From: Janthinobacterium sp. 61
GTDB taxonomy: Bacteria; Pseudomonadota; Gammaproteobacteria; Burkholderiales; Burkholderiaceae_D
NCBI RefSeq assembly: GCF_002846335.1
Contig: NZ_PJMQ01000001.1
Location: 2,170,001 to 2,234,000 of the forward strand
Direction: 5' to 3'
DNA: 64,000 bases
In this document: positions 53,005-62,164 of the stretch, one piece after another
Layout: each line of letters begins with the position of its first letter
Position numbering within the stretch: position 1 is the first letter of the stretch
Notes under the pieces: generated by a model
What the model was told of the DNA's origin: nothing
The model's database searches: none
The model's input: the letters and a program-made list of their open reading frames with translations, nothing else
Made by a program: the position numbers and the translations under genes

Positions 53005-54891
53005 TTACGCCAATGCTGCCTGGATCTGCTGCAGCGACGCCGGATCGTCCATCGACGTCAGGTCGCCCGGGCTGCGACCTTCGCAGATGGCCTGGATCGA
53101 GCGGCGCAGCAACTTGCCCGACCGCGTCTTCGGCAACTGCAGCACGAACAGCACGCGCGCTGGCCGCGCCACGGCGCCCAGCTGGCGGTCGACCACAGCC
53201 ATCACTTCGCGTTCCAGCGCCGCTTTCGCGTCAAGGCTGTCGAAACCCTGCGGGTCCTTCAGGATCACGAAAGCCATCGCCACCTGGCCTTTGAGCTTGT
53301 CTTCCACGCCCACCACCGCTACTTCCGATACATTCGGATGGCTGGTGATGCTCTCCTCGATTTCGCGCGTGCCCAGGCGGTGGCCGGCCACGTTGATCAC
53401 GTCATCGGTGCGGCCCAGAATGAAGTAATAGCCATCCGCGTCGCGCACGCCCCAGTCGAAGGTGGAATACACTTGCCGGCCGCTGAAGGTGGACCAGTAG
53501 GTCTCGACGAAACGCTCGTCGTCGCCGTAGACCGTCTGCATGCAGCCGGGCGGCAGCGGACCTTCCAGCACCAGCACGCCCTTCTCGTTGGTGCCGCACT
53601 CCTCGCCCGTCGCTTCGTTGAGCAGCTTGACCTGGTAGCCATACATGGCCAGGCCAGGGCTGCCCAGGCGCGTCGGCGTGTCGGACACGCCTTTCGCCAC
53701 CGACAAAATCGGCCAACCCGTCTCCGTCTGCCAGTAGTTGTCGATGATGTCCACTTTCAGCTCGTCGGCGATCCATTGCGAGGTGGTTTCATCGAGCGGC
53801 TCGCCCGCCAGGTACAGCGCCTTCAGGGAAGACAGGTCGTGCTTGCGCATCAGTTCCACAGGATGCTTGCGCAGCACGCGGATGGCCGTAGGCGCCGAAA
53901 ACATGCGCGTGACCTTGTATTTTTCAACGATGCTCCACCAGATGCCTGCATCGGGACAAACCGGCAAGCCCTCATACAGGATGGTGGCCATGCCGGCGAT
54001 CAGCGGGCCATACACGATGTAGGAATGCCCCACCACCCAGCCGATATCCGAGGTGGCAAAAAAGGTTTCACCGGGCTTGCCGCAGAAGTTGTACTGCATC
54101 GACGACGCCAGCGCCACTGCATAGCCGCCCACATCGCGCTGCACGCCCTTGGGTTTGCCCGTCGTGCCCGAGGTGTACAGCACATACGACGGCTCGTTCG
54201 ATTCGAGCCAGGTGACGGGCACCTGCGCATCGAGGTGCTGCTCGCGCAGTGTCGCGTAATCGACGTCGCGGCCTGGCGTCAGCGCCATCGGCACGAGATG
54301 GCGGTCGACCAGCAGCACTTGCTGCGGCTTGTGCGCGGCGATGCGGATGGCTTCATCGAGCAGCGGCTTGTAGGCAATCGCCTTGCCGTTGCGCGAACCG
54401 GCATCGGCGGAAAACACCAGCTTGGGCTGCGCATCGTCGATGCGGCTGGCCAGGCTGTTGGCGGCAAAGCCGCCGAACACCACGGAATGCACGGCGCCGA
54501 TGCGGGCGCAAGCGAGCATGGCGAACGCCGCCTCGGCGATCATCGGCATGTAGATCAGGACGCGGTCGCCCTTGACGACGCCCAGTGACAGCAAAATGGC
54601 GGCGCAGCGTTCCACTTCGCGCTGCAGTTCGCGAAAGCTGTAAGTGCGCTCGGTATTGGTTTCGGTGGAAATGGCGATCAGCGCAGCGGCATCGCCCTGG
54701 CTGTCCACCCAGCGGTCGACGGCGTTGTGGCACAAATTGGTGGTGCCGCCGACGAACCATTTGGCGAACGGTGGACGGGAATAATCGAGCACTTGCGAAA
54801 ACGGGGTATGCCAATCGATCTTGTCCGCTTCCTCGCGCCAAAACGCCTCAGGCGTGTCGATCGAGCGTTGATAAAATGCTGCGAAATTCAT
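53005..54891 (-). CDS. prpE: Propionate-CoA ligase
   Basis: The 628-residue AMP-forming synthetase activates propionate to propionyl-CoA. The N-terminus FAAFYQRSIDTPEAFWREEA is the PrpE-type acyl-CoA synthetase N-domain. The ATP loop YTSGTTGKPKG, the A5 motif YWQTETGWPI, the hinge GRTDDVINVAGHRLGTREIEE and the C-terminal catalytic Lys in KTRSGKLLRR (a known acetylation target in PrpE/Acs) are all present. GGAGGAGAT precedes the ATG. It is the last gene of the prp cluster, 113 bases after prpF, so it may have an additional promoter. Confidence 0.95.
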   Translation of the reverse strand: MNFAAFYQRSIDTPEAFWREEADKIDWHTPFSQVLDYSRPPFAKWFVGGTTNLCHNAVDRWVDSQGDAAALIAISTETNTERTYSFRELQREVERCAAILLSLGVVKGDRVLIYMPMIAEAAFAMLACARIGAVHSVVFGGFAANSLASRIDDAQPKLVFSADAGSRNGKAIAYKPLLDEAIRIAAHKPQQVLLVDRHLVPMALTPGRDVDYATLREQHLDAQVPVTWLESNEPSYVLYTSGTTGKPKGVQRDVGGYAVALASSMQYNFCGKPGETFFATSDIGWVVGHSYIVYGPLIAGMATILYEGLPVCPDAGIWWSIVEKYKVTRMFSAPTAIRVLRKHPVELMRKHDLSSLKALYLAGEPLDETTSQWIADELKVDIIDNYWQTETGWPILSVAKGVSDTPTRLGSPGLAMYGYQVKLLNEATGEECGTNEKGVLVLEGPLPPGCMQTVYGDDERFVETYWSTFSGRQVYSTFDWGVRDADGYYFILGRTDDVINVAGHRLGTREIEESITSHPNVSEVAVVGVEDKLKGQVAMAFVILKDPQGFDSLDAKAALEREVMAVVDRQLGAVARPARVLFVLQLPKTRSGKLLRRSIQAICEGRSPGDLTSMDDPASLQQIQAALA

Positions 54892-55004
54892 ATCTCCTCC
54901 GGTATGCGTGCAATCTGTGTCGAGCTTGGGCGAACTGGCCTGGCCGCCACTTGATGTGTGCCGCCTGGGTGTCATCTGCCTGCCATCTGCCTGCGTATTT
55001 CCTC

Positions 55005-56195
55005 CTACAACGCGTCGCCGGGAATGCGCACAGCCCCTTCCATCAGCACGCGCGCGCTGCGGCTCATGATGGCCTTGGTGACGCTCCATACGCCATCGGC
55101 GAGCGCCGCTTCCGCCCCCACCATCAGGGTGCCGGACGGGTGACCGAAACGCACGGAGTTGCGGAGACCACCGCCAGCCGCCAGATTGACCAGAGTGCCG
55201 GGAATGGCCGCTGCCGTGCCGATGGCGACAGCCGCCGTGCCCATCATGGCGTGGTGCAGCTTGCCCATGGACATGGCGCGCACCAGCAAGTCGATCTCGC
55301 CTGCGTCCACCTTTTTTCCGCTCGACGAGACATAGCTGGCCGGCTTGGCGACAAAGGCCACTTTCGGCGTATGCTGGCGCTTCGCCGCCTCGTCGAGGTG
55401 GGCAATGAGCCCCATGCGCAGGGCGCCACGCGCGCGGATGGTCTCGAAGCGGGCCAGCGCGGCGGGATCGCCATTGATGGCGTCCTGCAGTTCCGTGCCC
55501 GTGTAGCCGATGGCGTCCGCATCGACAAAAATCGTCGGTATACCGGCATTGATCAGGGTGACTTTCAACATTCCGATACCCGGCACGTCGAGGTCATCGA
55601 CCAGGTTTCCGGTAGGGAACATGGCACCGCCGCCGCCCTCTTCCTCGGCTGCCGGATCGAGGAATTCCAGTTTCACTTCGGCTGCAGGGAAGGTCACGCC
55701 ATCAAGCTCGAAGTCGCCTGTTTCCTGCACTTCGCCATTCGTCATGGGCACGTGAGCGATGATGGTCTTGCCGATATTGGCTTGCCAGATGCGCACCGTG
55801 GCCACGCCGTTGTGCGGCACGCGTGCAGCGTCCACCAGCCCACTGGCAACGGCGAACGAACCGACGGCCGCCGACAGGTTGCCGCAATTGCCGCTCCAGT
55901 CGACGAAGGGCTTGTCGATGGAGACCTGGCCGAACAGGTAATCGACGTCGTGCTCCGGCCTATCGCTGGCCGCCAGGATCACCGTCTTGCTGGTGCTGGA
56001 GGTGGCGCCTCCCATGCCGTCGATCTGCTTGCCGTACGGGTCGGGGCTACCGATCACGCGCAGCAGCAAGGCATCGCGCGCCGCGCCAGGCACTTGCGCG
56101 CTGGCGGGCAAATCCTGCAGGCGGAAAAATACGCCCTTGCTGGTGCCGCCGCGCATATAGGTTGCGGGGATGTTGATTTGGGGGGTGTGGCTCAT
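55005..56195 (-). CDS. prpF: 2-methylaconitate cis-trans isomerase
   Basis: The 396-residue protein isomerises the product of AcnD so that aconitase can finish the step that PrpD does in other bacteria. It starts PQINIPATYMRGGTSKGVFFRLQDLP, the PrpF signature, with IDGMGGATSSTSKTVI, DWSGNCGNLSAAVG (active-site Cys) and VRFGHPSGTLMVGAE. An upstream in-frame Met was rejected because it would add 20 basic residues unlike the family. It follows acnD by 108 bases; that gap holds a long palindrome. Confidence 0.95.
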   Translation of the reverse strand: MSHTPQINIPATYMRGGTSKGVFFRLQDLPASAQVPGAARDALLLRVIGSPDPYGKQIDGMGGATSSTSKTVILAASDRPEHDVDYLFGQVSIDKPFVDWSGNCGNLSAAVGSFAVASGLVDAARVPHNGVATVRIWQANIGKTIIAHVPMTNGEVQETGDFELDGVTFPAAEVKLEFLDPAAEEEGGGGAMFPTGNLVDDLDVPGIGMLKVTLINAGIPTIFVDADAIGYTGTELQDAINGDPAALARFETIRARGALRMGLIAHLDEAAKRQHTPKVAFVAKPASYVSSSGKKVDAGEIDLLVRAMSMGKLHHAMMGTAAVAIGTAAAIPGTLVNLAAGGGLRNSVRFGHPSGTLMVGAEAALADGVWSVTKAIMSRSARVLMEGAVRIPGDAL

Positions 56196-56261
56196 TGTAT
56201 ATTTCCGCAGAAGTTCTTTGCACGCGCTGCGAGGACGACAGCCTCCCCGCAGCACAAAGCT

Positions 56262-56288
56262 GGGGTCAGACCCGGCGGGTCTGACCCC
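56262..56288. repeat. Perfect GGGGTCAGACCC palindrome between acnD and prpF
   Basis: GGGGTCAGACCC (56262-56273) and GGGTCTGACCCC (56277-56288) form a perfect 12-bp stem with a 3-base loop. There is no T-run, so it is not a classical terminator. From memory, such GGGTCAGACCC palindromes are common intergenic elements in Oxalobacteraceae genomes. It may stabilise or process the polycistronic RNA. Confidence 0.7.
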
Positions 56289-56303
56289 TGGTTTACGTAC
56301 CCG

Positions 56304-58910
56304 TCAGGCTGCCTTGGACGACTCGAGGAAATCTTGCGCGAAGCGCTGCAAGACGCCGCCGGCCTCGTAAATCGACACCTCTTCCGCCGTATCGAGGCGG
56401 CAGGTGACGGGTACATCGAGCGTTTCACCGTTCTTGCGATGGATGAGCAAGGTCAAGGTGGAGCGCGGCGTACGCTCGCCCACGACGTCGTAGGTTTCGC
56501 TGCCGTCCAGGCCCAGGGTCTTGCGATTCACGCCTGGCATAAATTCCAGCGGCAAGACGCCCATGCCCACCAGGTTGGTGCGGTGGATGCGCTCAAAACC
56601 TTCGGCCACGATGGCTTCCACGCCGGCCAGGCGCACGCCCTTGGCGGCCCAGTCGCGCGAGGAACCCTGGCCATAGTCGGCGCCGGCGATGATGATCAAT
56701 GGCTGCTTGCGCTCCATGTACACCTCGATGGCTTCCCACATCCGCGAAATGGTGCCTTCCGGCTCGATGCGCGTGAGCGAACCGGCCTTCACCTTGCCAT
56801 CTTCGATTACCATCTCGTTTTTCAGCGTCGGGTTGGCAAACGTGGCGCGCTGCGCCGTCAAATGGTCGCCCCGGTGCGTGGCGTAGGAATTGAAGTCTTC
56901 CTCCGGCAAGCCCATCTTCGCCAGATACTCGCCGGCCGCGCTATCGAGCATGATGGCGTTCGATGGCGACAAATGATCGGTGGTGATGTTATCGCCCAGG
57001 ACGGCCAGCGGACGCATGCCTTTCAATGGGCGTGCGCCAGCCAGCGCGCCTTCCCAGTACGGCGGACGGCGGATGTACGTCGTCTGCGGGCGCCAGTCGT
57101 ACAGGGGGCTGACCTTGATGCCATCGTCCGCCTGCGCGGCAAACATGGGGATATACACCTTGCGGAACTGCTCCGGCTTGACGCTGGAAGCGACGATGGC
57201 GTCGATTTCCTCGTCCGATGGCCAGATATCCTTCAACTGGATAGGCTTGCCGTCCGGGGCAATGCCCAGCACGTCCTTCTCGATATCGAAGCGGATGGTG
57301 CCGGCGATCGCGTAGGCCACCACCAGCGGCGGCGAGGCGAGGAAAGCCTGTTTCGCGTACGGGTGAATGCGGCCGTCGAAGTTGCGGTTACCCGACAAAA
57401 CGGCCGTAGCGTACAGGTCGCGCGACACCACTTCATCCTGGATGACAGGATCAAGCGCGCCCGACATGCCGTTGCACGAAGTGCAGGCAAATGCCACCAC
57501 GCCGAAGCCCAGTTGTTCCAGCTCGGTCATCAGACCCGCTTCCTGCAGATACAGTTCCACGGTTTTCGAACCGGGTGCCAGCGACGATTTCACCCAGGGT
57601 TTTCGCGTCAAACCGAGACGGTTCGCATTGCGTGCGATCAGGCCGGCGGCGATCATGTTGCGCGGATTGTTCGTGTTGGTGCAGCTGGTGATGGCGGCGA
57701 TGATGACGGCGCCGTCCGGCATCTTGCCCGGCTCGTTTTCCACCACGCCGGAGATACCCCGCGCAGCCAGTTCCGATGTCGGCACGCGGTTGTGCGGATT
57801 CGATGGCCCCGCGATATTGCGCACGACGGACGACAGGTCAAACGTCAGCACGCGCTCGTATTGCGCGTCGACCAGGCTGTCGGCCCACAAGCCCGTTTCT
57901 TTGGCATACAGTTCGACCAGTTTCACCAGCTCATCGTCGCGGCCCGTCAATTTCAAGTACTTGATGGTTTGCGCGTCGATGTAGAACATGGCGGCCGTGG
58001 CGCCAAATTCCGGCGCCATATTGGAAATCGTGGCACGGTCGCCCAGGGTCAGGTGCGATGCTCCCTCGCCGTAGAATTCCAGGTAGGACGAGACGACCTT
58101 CTGCTTGCGCAGAAATTCCGTCAGCGCCAGCACCGTATCCGTGGCCGTGATGCCCGGCTGCGGTTTGCCCGTCAGCTTGACGCCGATGATGTCGGGCAAA
58201 CGCATCCACGAGGCGCGGCCCAGCATCACGCTTTCCGCTTCCAGGCCGCCCACGCCGATGGCGATCACGCCCAGCGCGTCGACCATCGGCGTATGCGAAT
58301 CCGTGCCGACCAGGGTGTCGGGATAGGCCACTCCATTTTGCACCTGGATCACGGGCGACATGCGCTCGAGGTTAATCTGGTGCAGGATGCCATTCCCCGG
58401 CGGGATCACGTCGACGTTTTTAAAGGCTTTCTTGGTCCAGTCGATGAAGTCGAAACGGTCTTCATTGCGACGGTCTTCGATGGCGCGGTTCTTGGCGAAG
58501 GCATCGGGGTCAAAGCCGCCGCATTCGACGGCCAGCGAATGGTCGACCACCAGCTGCGTGGGCACGACAGGATTGACCAGGGCCGGGTCGCCGCCCTGGG
58601 CTGCGATGGCGTCACGCAGGCCGGCCAGGTCGACCAGGGCAGTCTGGCCCAGGATGTCATGGCAGACGACGCGGGCGGGGAACCATGGAAAATCGAGGTC
58701 GCGGCGGCGCTCGATGAACTGGCTCAGCGACGCGTTCAGGGTGGCAGGGTCGCAGCGGCGCACGAGGTTTTCGGCCAGCACGCGCGAGGTATAGGGCAAG
58801 GTTGCGTAAGCGCCTGGCTGGATCGCATCGACGGCGGCACGCGTGTCGAAGTAGTCTAGCTGGGTGCCCGGCAAAGGCTTGCGATGCAGGGTGTTCATAT
58901 TAGGGGTCAT
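56304..58910 (-). CDS. acnD: 2-methylcitrate dehydratase, Fe-S dependent (AcnD)
   Basis: The 868-residue aconitase-family enzyme dehydrates 2-methylcitrate to 2-methylaconitate. The [4Fe-4S] cysteines lie in AAITSCTNTNNP and FACTSCNGMSGA. Other blocks are VVPTQLVVDHSLAVE, PGNGILHQINLE, VGTDSHTPMVDALGV, LGDNITTDHLSP and the swivel-domain GADYGQGSSRDWAAKG. The ATG overlaps the prpC stop codon (TAATG) with AAGGA eight bases before it. The pairing with prpF confirms AcnD over an ordinary aconitase. Confidence 0.96.
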   Translation of the reverse strand: MTPNMNTLHRKPLPGTQLDYFDTRAAVDAIQPGAYATLPYTSRVLAENLVRRCDPATLNASLSQFIERRRDLDFPWFPARVVCHDILGQTALVDLAGLRDAIAAQGGDPALVNPVVPTQLVVDHSLAVECGGFDPDAFAKNRAIEDRRNEDRFDFIDWTKKAFKNVDVIPPGNGILHQINLERMSPVIQVQNGVAYPDTLVGTDSHTPMVDALGVIAIGVGGLEAESVMLGRASWMRLPDIIGVKLTGKPQPGITATDTVLALTEFLRKQKVVSSYLEFYGEGASHLTLGDRATISNMAPEFGATAAMFYIDAQTIKYLKLTGRDDELVKLVELYAKETGLWADSLVDAQYERVLTFDLSSVVRNIAGPSNPHNRVPTSELAARGISGVVENEPGKMPDGAVIIAAITSCTNTNNPRNMIAAGLIARNANRLGLTRKPWVKSSLAPGSKTVELYLQEAGLMTELEQLGFGVVAFACTSCNGMSGALDPVIQDEVVSRDLYATAVLSGNRNFDGRIHPYAKQAFLASPPLVVAYAIAGTIRFDIEKDVLGIAPDGKPIQLKDIWPSDEEIDAIVASSVKPEQFRKVYIPMFAAQADDGIKVSPLYDWRPQTTYIRRPPYWEGALAGARPLKGMRPLAVLGDNITTDHLSPSNAIMLDSAAGEYLAKMGLPEEDFNSYATHRGDHLTAQRATFANPTLKNEMVIEDGKVKAGSLTRIEPEGTISRMWEAIEVYMERKQPLIIIAGADYGQGSSRDWAAKGVRLAGVEAIVAEGFERIHRTNLVGMGVLPLEFMPGVNRKTLGLDGSETYDVVGERTPRSTLTLLIHRKNGETLDVPVTCRLDTAEEVSIYEAGGVLQRFAQDFLESSKAA

Positions 58911-60064
58911 TATTTGCGGTCCTTGATCGGCACGAATTCCAGGTCTTCCGGGCCCACATAGTTGGCGCTCGGGCGGATGATCTTGTTGTCGATGCGCTGC
59001 TCGATGATGTGGGCGGCCCAGCCCGAGGTGCGCGAAATGACGAACAGCGGCGTAAACATCGCCGTCGGCACGCCCATCATGTGGTAGGACACGGCGGAGA
59101 ACCAGTCCAGGTTCGGGAACATGTTCTTGATTTCCCACATGACCGATTCCAGGCGCTCGGCGATATCGAACATTTTCGTGGAACCGGCTTCCTGCGACAG
59201 CAAACGGGCCACTTCCTTGATGACTTTATTGCGCGGGTCGGAAATCGTGTAGACGGGGTGACCGAAGCCGATCACCACTTCCTTGTTGGCCACGCGCTCG
59301 CGGATGTCCGCTTCCGCTTCGTCGGCATTGTCGTAGCGTTTCTGGATATCCAGTGCCACTTCGTTCGCGCCGCCGTGTTTCGGGCCGCGCAGCGCGCCGA
59401 TGGCGCCCGTGATGGCCGAATGGATGTCCGAACCCGTACCGGCGATGACGCGGCTGGTGAAGGTCGAAGCATTGAATTCGTGTTCCGCGTACAGGATCAA
59501 GGACGTGTGCATGGCTTTTTCCCACGACGCGGACGGTTTTTCACCGTGCAGCAGATGCAGGAAGTGGCCGCCGATCGAGTCGTCGTCCGTTTCCACCTCG
59601 ATGCGCTTGCCGTTATGGCTGTAGTGGTACCAGTACAGCAGCATGGAGCCGAACGACGCCATCAAACGGTCGGCGATATCGCGTGCGCCCGGCGCGTTAT
59701 GGTCGTCTTTTTCCGGCAAGGTGCAGCCCAGCACGGAGACGCCCGTACGCATCACATCCATCGGGTGGGCGGCGGCCGGCAGCGCTTCCAGCGCCAGCTT
59801 CACGGCCGACGGCAGGCCGCGCAAGGACTTCAACTTGGCCTTGTAGCCTTTCAATTCTGCGGCGGTCGGCAACTTTCCGTGTACCAGCAGGTAGGCGATT
59901 TCTTCGAATTCGCAGCTGTCGGCCACGTCCAGGATGTCATAGCCGCGATAGTGCAAATCGTTGCCGGTCTTGCCGACCGAGCACAGCGCCGTGTTGCCAG
60001 CGGTAACGCCGGACAGGGCGACGGATTTTTTAGGCTTGAAAGTAGCGACTTGCGATGCGGTCAT
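58910..60064 (-). CDS. prpC: 2-methylcitrate synthase
   Basis: The 384-residue citrate-synthase-fold enzyme joins propionyl-CoA and oxaloacetate. It begins [25 protein letters not shown], a PrpC hallmark. Catalytic His residues are in [13 protein letters not shown] and [11 protein letters not shown], followed by [15 protein letters not shown], and [20 protein letters not shown] is near the end. GGAGAACACA precedes the ATG. It lies between prpB (75 bases upstream) and acnD (overlapping stop and start). Confidence 0.97.
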   Translation of the reverse strand: MTASQVATFKPKKSVALSGVTAGNTALCSVGKTGNDLHYRGYDILDVADSCEFEEIAYLLVHGKLPTAAELKGYKAKLKSLRGLPSAVKLALEALPAAAHPMDVMRTGVSVLGCTLPEKDDHNAPGARDIADRLMASFGSMLLYWYHYSHNGKRIEVETDDDSIGGHFLHLLHGEKPSASWEKAMHTSLILYAEHEFNASTFTSRVIAGTGSDIHSAITGAIGALRGPKHGGANEVALDIQKRYDNADEAEADIRERVANKEVVIGFGHPVYTISDPRNKVIKEVARLLSQEAGSTKMFDIAERLESVMWEIKNMFPNLDWFSAVSYHMMGVPTAMFTPLFVISRTSGWAAHIIEQRIDNKIIRPSANYVGPEDLEFVPIKDRK

Positions 60065-60139
60065 TGTGTTCTCCAGAAGATGATTGTCAGTCCAGTGCAG
60101 CGGGCCAGGGCCTCCCATGACCCGCTCTTTTGTCGGTGC

Positions 60140-61027
60140 TTACTTCTTTTGCGCGGCGAACAGCGCGTCGAGCTTTTGCTCAAAATCATGGTAGTTGATC
60201 GATTCATACAACTCCATGCGCGTCTGCATGGTATCGACAACATTCTTTTGCGTACCGTCGCGGCGCAGTGCGCGGTAGACGTTGTCGGCCGCCTTGTTCA
60301 TCGCGCGGAAGGCCGACAGCGGGTACAGGGCCAGGCCCACGTGGGCGCTGCGCAATTCGTCCAGGGTGAACAGCGGCGTGGAACCAAATTCCGTGATGTT
60401 GGCCAAAATCGGCACATTGACTGCCTTGGCAAACGTGGCGTACATGTCCAGGTCCGTGATGGCTTCCGGGAAGATCATGTCGGCGCCCGCCTCGACGCAG
60501 GCGACGGCACGCTCCAGCGCCGCTTCCAGGCCATCGACGGCCAGCGCATCGGTGCGCGCCATGATGACGAAGTTCGGGTCCGTGCGCGCATCGACGGCCG
60601 CCTTGATGCGGTCGACCATTTCTTCCTTGCTCACGATTTCCTTGCCCGGACGGTGGCCGCAGCGCTTGGCGCCTACCTGGTCTTCGATGTGCAGGCCGGC
60701 GGCGCCGAACTTGATCATCGATTTCACGGTGCGCGCCACGTTGAAGGCAGACGAACCGAAGCCCGTGTCGGCATCGACCAGCAGCGGCAGGTCGCACACG
60801 TCAGTGATGCGGCGGATATCGGTCAGCACGTCATCCAGACTGGAAATACCCAGATCGGGCAAGCCCAGCGAGCCGGCCGCGACACCGCCGCCGGACAAAT
60901 AGATGGCCTTATAACCGGCGCGCTTGGCCAGCAAGGCGTGGTTGGCGTTGATGGCGCCGACGACTTGCAACGGGGATTCTTCCTGGACGGCCTTGCGGAA
61001 TGCGGCACCTGCGGAGTATTGAGTCAT
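60140..61027 (-). CDS. prpB: 2-methylisocitrate lyase
   Basis: The 295-residue isocitrate-lyase-family enzyme splits 2-methylisocitrate into pyruvate and succinate. The active-site loop reads [19 protein letters not shown] with the catalytic Cys, and [29 protein letters not shown] and [11 protein letters not shown] are typical. It is the first gene of the operon. A sigma-54-type promoter lies about 65 bases upstream of the ATG and a cluster of TTTCA/TGAAA sites about 200-260 bases upstream. Confidence 0.97.
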   Translation of the reverse strand: MTQYSAGAAFRKAVQEESPLQVVGAINANHALLAKRAGYKAIYLSGGGVAAGSLGLPDLGISSLDDVLTDIRRITDVCDLPLLVDADTGFGSSAFNVARTVKSMIKFGAAGLHIEDQVGAKRCGHRPGKEIVSKEEMVDRIKAAVDARTDPNFVIMARTDALAVDGLEAALERAVACVEAGADMIFPEAITDLDMYATFAKAVNVPILANITEFGSTPLFTLDELRSAHVGLALYPLSAFRAMNKAADNVYRALRRDGTQKNVVDTMQTRMELYESINYHDFEQKLDALFAAQKK

Positions 61028-61091
61028 GTGTTCACCTTATGGGATTCGGGTCGTCCCGAATGTTTCATGGACTTGCTATGAGCATCACTAT

Positions 61092-61107
61092 TGCAATTGC
61101 CGTGCCA
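61092..61107 (-). promoter_or_regulatory. Sigma-54 (-24/-12) promoter of the prp operon
   Basis: On the minus strand, TGGCACGGCAATTGCA matches the consensus TGGCAC-N5-TTGCA with the invariant GG-N10-GC spacing. The predicted start lies near 61082, giving a leader of about 55 bases to the prpB ATG. Enterobacterial prp operons are also sigma-54 dependent. Confidence 0.8.
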
Positions 61108-61228
61108 GGGTCGCGCGGCACCCCGGAAAGTACGCAGAACCACAGTGAAATACGAGGGAAACGGCCATGTATGGGCGTGGCGCGCAGTGTCACGCAAGGG
61201 AACATCAATGTCACAATAAAGGTCAGAG

Positions 61229-61285
61229 ATGTTTCACCTATGTTTCAATTATTTCACATGAAACATCATATTGAAACATGAAACA
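61229..61285. promoter_or_regulatory. Cluster of TTTCA/TGAAA inverted repeats, likely upstream activator sites
   Basis: Half-sites occur at 61232-61236, 61243-61247 and 61252-61256 (TTTCA) and at 61259-61263, 61272-61276 and 61279-61283 (TGAAA). TTTCACATGAAA (61252-61263) is palindromic, and ATGTTTCAA (61240-61248) mirrors TTGAAACAT (61271-61279). They lie about 150-200 bases upstream of the sigma-54 start, the normal distance for an enhancer-binding activator such as PrpR. Confidence 0.7.
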
Positions 61286-61333
61286 GGCCGTGTATTTAGA
61301 GGGATGAGCGCAGAACTTGCGGCGCACCAAACG

Positions 61334-61357
61334 CAAAACAGCCGGCGGGCGCCGGCT
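61334..61357 (-). terminator. Terminator of the 82-residue protein gene
   Basis: On the minus strand, CAGCCGGC pairs with GCCGGCTG around a 4-base loop, followed by TTTT. It lies about 30 bases after the stop. It separates that transcript from the prp control region. Confidence 0.7.
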
Positions 61358-61389
61358 GCTGGAACACAATGAGACTCAAAAACAAAAAA

Positions 61390-61638
61390 CTAGGCCAGCC
61401 GCACCAGCGGGTTGGCGATGATGTTGTCGATCTGGCGCACGGCCTCTTCGCAGGCAGCGGCAATCGCGCCATCCTCGTCGTCGCGCACGAATTGCATGGT
61501 CGAGCCTTCGAACACTTCCAGGCCTTCCGCCGTGGCGCGTTCGATGTCGCAACTGGCCGACCATTTGCCGTCGGTAGTAGGCACGGCCAGGGGAACGATT
61601 TCCCAGCCTTTATAGTGAATTTTAGAACTGTTATCCAT
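61390..61638 (-). CDS. Small 82-residue protein, first of two paralogues
   Basis: It starts MDNSSKIHYKGWEIVPLAVPT and ends GAIAAACEEAVRQIDNIIANPLVRLA. The layout (Y-(K/R)-G-(W/F) strand, a second strand, then a helix ending ID/VDN-(I/L)) is shared with the next gene. GAAGGAGGCACACC fixes the start. The function is unknown. It has its own terminator. Confidence 0.75.
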   Translation of the reverse strand: MDNSSKIHYKGWEIVPLAVPTTDGKWSASCDIERATAEGLEVFEGSTMQFVRDDEDGAIAAACEEAVRQIDNIIANPLVRLA

Positions 61639-61751
61639 GGTGTGCCTCCTTCGGGACTGACTCAATAGTGGAAATCGTAGCATGAAGCGGGATCGCTAGC
61701 GACGTGTTTCACGCACGAACGGCGCAATCGGGCTAAACGATTTACGCTGAC

Positions 61752-61988
61752 TCAAGGACGCAGCAGATTATCCACTTCCGTCCTGGCCACTTCCAGGCCG
61801 GCCGTGCAAGCCGTTTCTGGCGCCGCGTAGCCACCCAGGGTACGGCTGCGCGTGATCGCCTGCGCCGCGCTCTCGCCCTCGCGCTGCAGGCGATAGGTAA
61901 AATCCCATAAATCGTCGTTATCCTTTTGCGGGGTCACCGAAATCGTAAAACCGCGGTACTGTTCGCTGCGTGCAGTGGTATCGTCCAT
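61752..61988 (-). CDS. Small 78-residue protein, second paralogue
   Basis: It starts MDDTTARSEQYRGFTISVTPQKD and ends TACTAGLEVARTEVDNLLRP. It aligns end to end with the neighbouring 82-residue protein (YRGF against YKGW; EVARTEVDNLL against EAVRQIDNII). A strong GGAGGAGTTT ribosome site precedes the ATG. It is a tandem duplicate of unknown role. Confidence 0.75.
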   Translation of the reverse strand: MDDTTARSEQYRGFTISVTPQKDNDDLWDFTYRLQREGESAAQAITRSRTLGGYAAPETACTAGLEVARTEVDNLLRP

Positions 61989-62164
61989 AAACTCCTCCTT
62001 GTAGAACGAGGTTACCACGCTGCAAGCGCCAGGGTGCGCACGACTGTGACGGGCGCATGCATGCGCTCTTATCTGTTTTTCGCATGTTCAATGTCAATTC
62101 TCAACATTTTTTTAGCCTGCTCTGGCGATATAATGCACTTCCCTGTCCGTACCTTGCCGCCGCG

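Noticed and set aside
54585..58859. A 1424-codon open frame on the plus strand opposite prpE, prpF and acnD
   Set aside because: It is a shadow of strongly biased GC-rich codons in three well-recognised minus-strand genes. Its translation has no family features and many His/Arg/Gln runs typical of antisense frames.
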